Source of the DNA: Clostridiales bacterium
Lineage (GTDB): Bacteria > Bacillota > Clostridia > Oscillospirales > Acutalibacteraceae
Reading direction: 5' to 3'
DNA length: 7,545 nucleotides
Assembly: GCA_022791355.1 (NCBI GenBank)
Contig: JAAVYX010000121.1
Location: 1 to 7,545, forward strand
Under the pieces are notes generated by a model that saw nothing but the letters and a program-made list of their open reading frames with translations, was not told the origin of the DNA and made no database searches. Numbering within the stretch: the first letter of the stretch is position 1; each line of letters begins with the position of its first letter. The position numbers were made by a program, and so were the translations under genes. Positions 6,401 to 7,545 of the stretch are shown piece by piece.

Positions 6401-7545
6401 CGACGATTTCTATGGTTATGAACGTCTTGAAAACTATCCTGGCAAGGGCCGCATCGACTGGGGAGATATAACCAAAAACACCTTCTCCTATGCCTTTGCC
6501 CTGTATAACCAGGAGCATAAGCGGGAGAACAAGGTTGTCGGTATCCCCGTCGCCGGCGAGTATGTCAAAGAGATAGAGGGCATGAAGTACCAGCGTTTTG
6601 AGGGGCCGCAGGGCATCGCCTACATCGCCGCCTCCAACGAGGCCATTAACGCTGCCGAAACGCAGAACGGCGTGAAGGAAGGCGCCTATGTTATCATCGG
6701 CGAAATGGCCCGCGCTCTGGAGAGCTTGGGCGAAAACGCCGAGGCTTGGTTCGCCAAGACCGGCGCGCCTGTAGCCAAGGCGGTCACCGCCGCCGGCGCG
6801 ACCACCCAGAAGTTTGCCAACGGTACCTTAAAGGCCCAAAACGGCAAGTACAGCTTTGTCAGCGATGTGGATTTACAAGCGATCGCCGCCGTGGAGGCCA
6901 AGATCACCGCTGCCGCGGATATCGCCAGCATTGATACTTTGACCGACCTGGAGGCCAAGATCGCTGAGGCTAAGGAGGCTTACGGCGCGTTGGATGCGTC
7001 GCTTCAGGCCGCCGTCAGCAATCTGTCCAAGCTGGATGAATTGGATCAGGCGGTAGAGAATGTAAAAGCGGCGGAGCGGCTCTTCACCGATATGACCGCC
7101 GCCGATGCGGTCACCGAGGAGAACGTCGCGGATGTCCGGGCGGAATTGACCCAGGCCAGAGCCGCTAAGGACGCCCTTAAGGCATACGCCAAGTTTATTT
7201 CCGCGGCGGCCGACGAAAAGTACGCCGCAGTCTATCAGGCGGTTTCCGCCTTTGTCCCGGCCGACGAGGATATAGCCTCCGCCGAGGAGCTCATCGACGC
7301 TATCGGCGTGATTCCGGACGATAACACCACTTACAAGTCCGCTCCTGCGGTATACGCCGCCAAAGCCGCTTATGACGCCTTGAGCGCGGATCAGCAGGCG
7401 CTGGTAAACGCGACGAAGAAGGCGGCGTTGGAAGAGGCGGTAACGAAGATGGAAGAATTGGCGGAGAGCGTGAAGGAAACCATCTACGGAAATGTGTCGG
7501 ACGACACGAATCGTTGGGACAACAGCATGGATCCCGGCGTGTGGA
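3420..7545 (+). CDS. Large secreted modular glycan-binding protein (partial, 3' end missing)
   Basis: One frame stays open for 1375 codons to the window edge. A signal peptide (KR at 11-12, hydrophobic 14-34, ASA cut after residue 36) indicates export. Visible modules: F5/8 type C domain at about 70-217 (FDGKTSTK, SGNDSFGRDPKAWTLSASND, ending YKYYKIEFTDYRG and SEFVMSG); a CBM6/35-like beta-sandwich at 226-374 (opens YEMEN, ends RPDYIELQKI); another beta-rich binding-like region at 376-532; a LamG/concanavalin-like domain at 547-757 (VVHYTFDDG, GEWTELTVVAEG, LYINGEEVA, FKGQMSDFRVYDTAL); a helical module at 762-832; a poorly recognised region at 833-1035; LGFP-like repeats at about 1036-1146 (GIPVAGEY, KYQRFEGPQGIAYI, TGAPV, TTQKFANGTL); and helical, FIVAR-like modules at 1148-1355. 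Domain functions are family knowledge. No catalytic domain or cell-wall anchor is seen; either could lie downstream. Codon use shifts around 6018-6430. The glycan target is unknown. Confidence 0.85.
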   Translation, partial: MSKKHEAKSSKRVVASLLAAGMVLTMLPLGALTASAKPGVDDVLSADRPTAYNWLTPYVDLDSVSAKTAANTKEAGLKGNEDPWMIFDGKTSTKMGIMKEHNGTEKPHDHVEIAWAMTEQVTLEHYTLGSGNDSFGRDPKAWTLSASNDEGEEKVYTPISTVENANLNWWDNSLYSSYYPDDYAIENPAPYKYYKIEFTDYRGYEQYFQFSEFVMSGTAASQNNNPIRYEMENLIDDGKVAKSDEAIVLNSGSTDASPSGGKYAQIALKADGNYVTCSLDNIPTSGLYRVSMAVKGNEQSATVALGKDYAKDPANIGPRFVPSAPAFQLNTFGADVPKVTGEFWLHAGTDTIDIVGLANCGANIRPDYIELQKISDYSVRTDLSVANAAGKVTADDGITLATSTDNSSPWGGNINMFWVKKGAADKSVTASVDVPAPGTYQMYVTYKSRETSNQMKVSVNETEVGTIDCYAAGNGSDKVSRSRKYFEPLVGTFTADAAGPANVVFTFASDEHQDANDGAVFVPSEIILVPLDTEPVTPPALDATLPDSAVVHYTFDDGAKDASDNANDGVVTNVDIAGGIATFAGDKNSNIKIESPVMKHANVTVSTMIKVDEQPATWATLWEAYSNNGNQLVRFAINNDNGKDVVSQFRTVKEDGSGTASKLSSGNTKMPVGEWTELTVVAEGVTAILYINGEEVARVSKPNTPMLFSDLQDEGVTYLGHEAKWGDATFKGQMSDFRVYDTALNAVQVAALYAENLKEVTPDPYAELSKEAAAVARQIDALPETTTHRQGPAYRDIKAAFDALTADQKVELGDERAAKLTQVGADLDALYEAFNVTIKKAYPGGNMDKTPWMKGDGLTEEQKEAVYQSVEDEIRYQYVERGFLLRDTDSECELGDWNNRVNLTLENGEDSDNVGRPADWAGQKWSCVNAPFVGVAFSQNGIFGVKAIDEPAISDAFEYNGRIYLVTTSKTASYKAGLDLSGKTELLPKDIDDNDDFYGYERLENYPGKGRIDWGDITKNTFSYAFALYNQEHKRENKVVGIPVAGEYVKEIEGMKYQRFEGPQGIAYIAASNEAINAAETQNGVKEGAYVIIGEMARALESLGENAEAWFAKTGAPVAKAVTAAGATTQKFANGTLKAQNGKYSFVSDVDLQAIAAVEAKITAAADIASIDTLTDLEAKIAEAKEAYGALDASLQAAVSNLSKLDELDQAVENVKAAERLFTDMTAADAVTEENVADVRAELTQARAAKDALKAYAKFISAAADEKYAAVYQAVSAFVPADEDIASAEELIDAIGVIPDDNTTYKSAPAVYAAKAAYDALSADQQALVNATKKAALEEAVTKMEELAESVKETIYGNVSDDTNRWDNSMDPGVW

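Overview
The window looks like chromosome from a GC-rich Gram-positive anaerobe of the Clostridia, probably an Oscillospiraceae-type gut bacterium. This is inferred from the gene content (QueH, a DUF6512-like membrane protein, a large secreted modular protein with Firmicutes-type helical modules), strong AGGAGG-type ribosome binding sites, sigma-A-like promoters, and high-GC codons next to AT-rich intergenic DNA. No species can be named from the sequence alone.

Layout. Positions 1-572 hold no convincing gene. They contain a region with many mutually exclusive base pairings that ends in a Rho-independent-type terminator on the + strand (337-366), a perfect 13-bp inverted repeat (371-400), and about three degenerate 42-43-nt repeats (444-570). 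Positions 573-1669 are a two-gene minus-strand operon: a hotdog-fold acyl-CoA thioesterase, then queH (epoxyqueuosine reductase) 11 nt downstream, with a ribosome binding site that overlaps the thioesterase stop codon. Positions 1811-1968 are a self-contained tRNA-Val(GAC) unit with promoter, tRNA with encoded CCA, and terminator. Positions 2175-2711 encode a 178-residue multi-pass membrane protein resembling DUF6512, followed by a strong GC hairpin. Positions 2743-3419 are a long intergenic stretch carrying a palindrome, a 138-bp segment with inverted ends, a 25-bp tandem repeat made of hairpins, an 11-bp tandem repeat, and the likely promoter of the next gene.

From 3420 to the right edge runs one uninterrupted reading frame of 1375 codons whose 3' end lies outside the window. 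It encodes a secreted modular protein: signal peptide, F5/8 type C (discoidin-like) domain, two further beta-sandwich carbohydrate-binding-like regions, a LamG/concanavalin-like domain, a helical module, an LGFP-like repeat region, and more helical modules. No catalytic domain is recognisable in the visible part, so its substrate and enzymatic role, if any, are unknown. It is best read as a surface or secreted glycan-binding protein or glycan-active enzyme.

The genes do not form one pathway. The thioesterase and queH are probably co-transcribed; the tRNA, the membrane protein and the large secreted protein each appear to be separate transcription units. The least explained parts are the putative structured RNA at the left edge, the repeat-dense intergenic region upstream of the large gene, and the LGFP-containing architecture with a local change in codon use.
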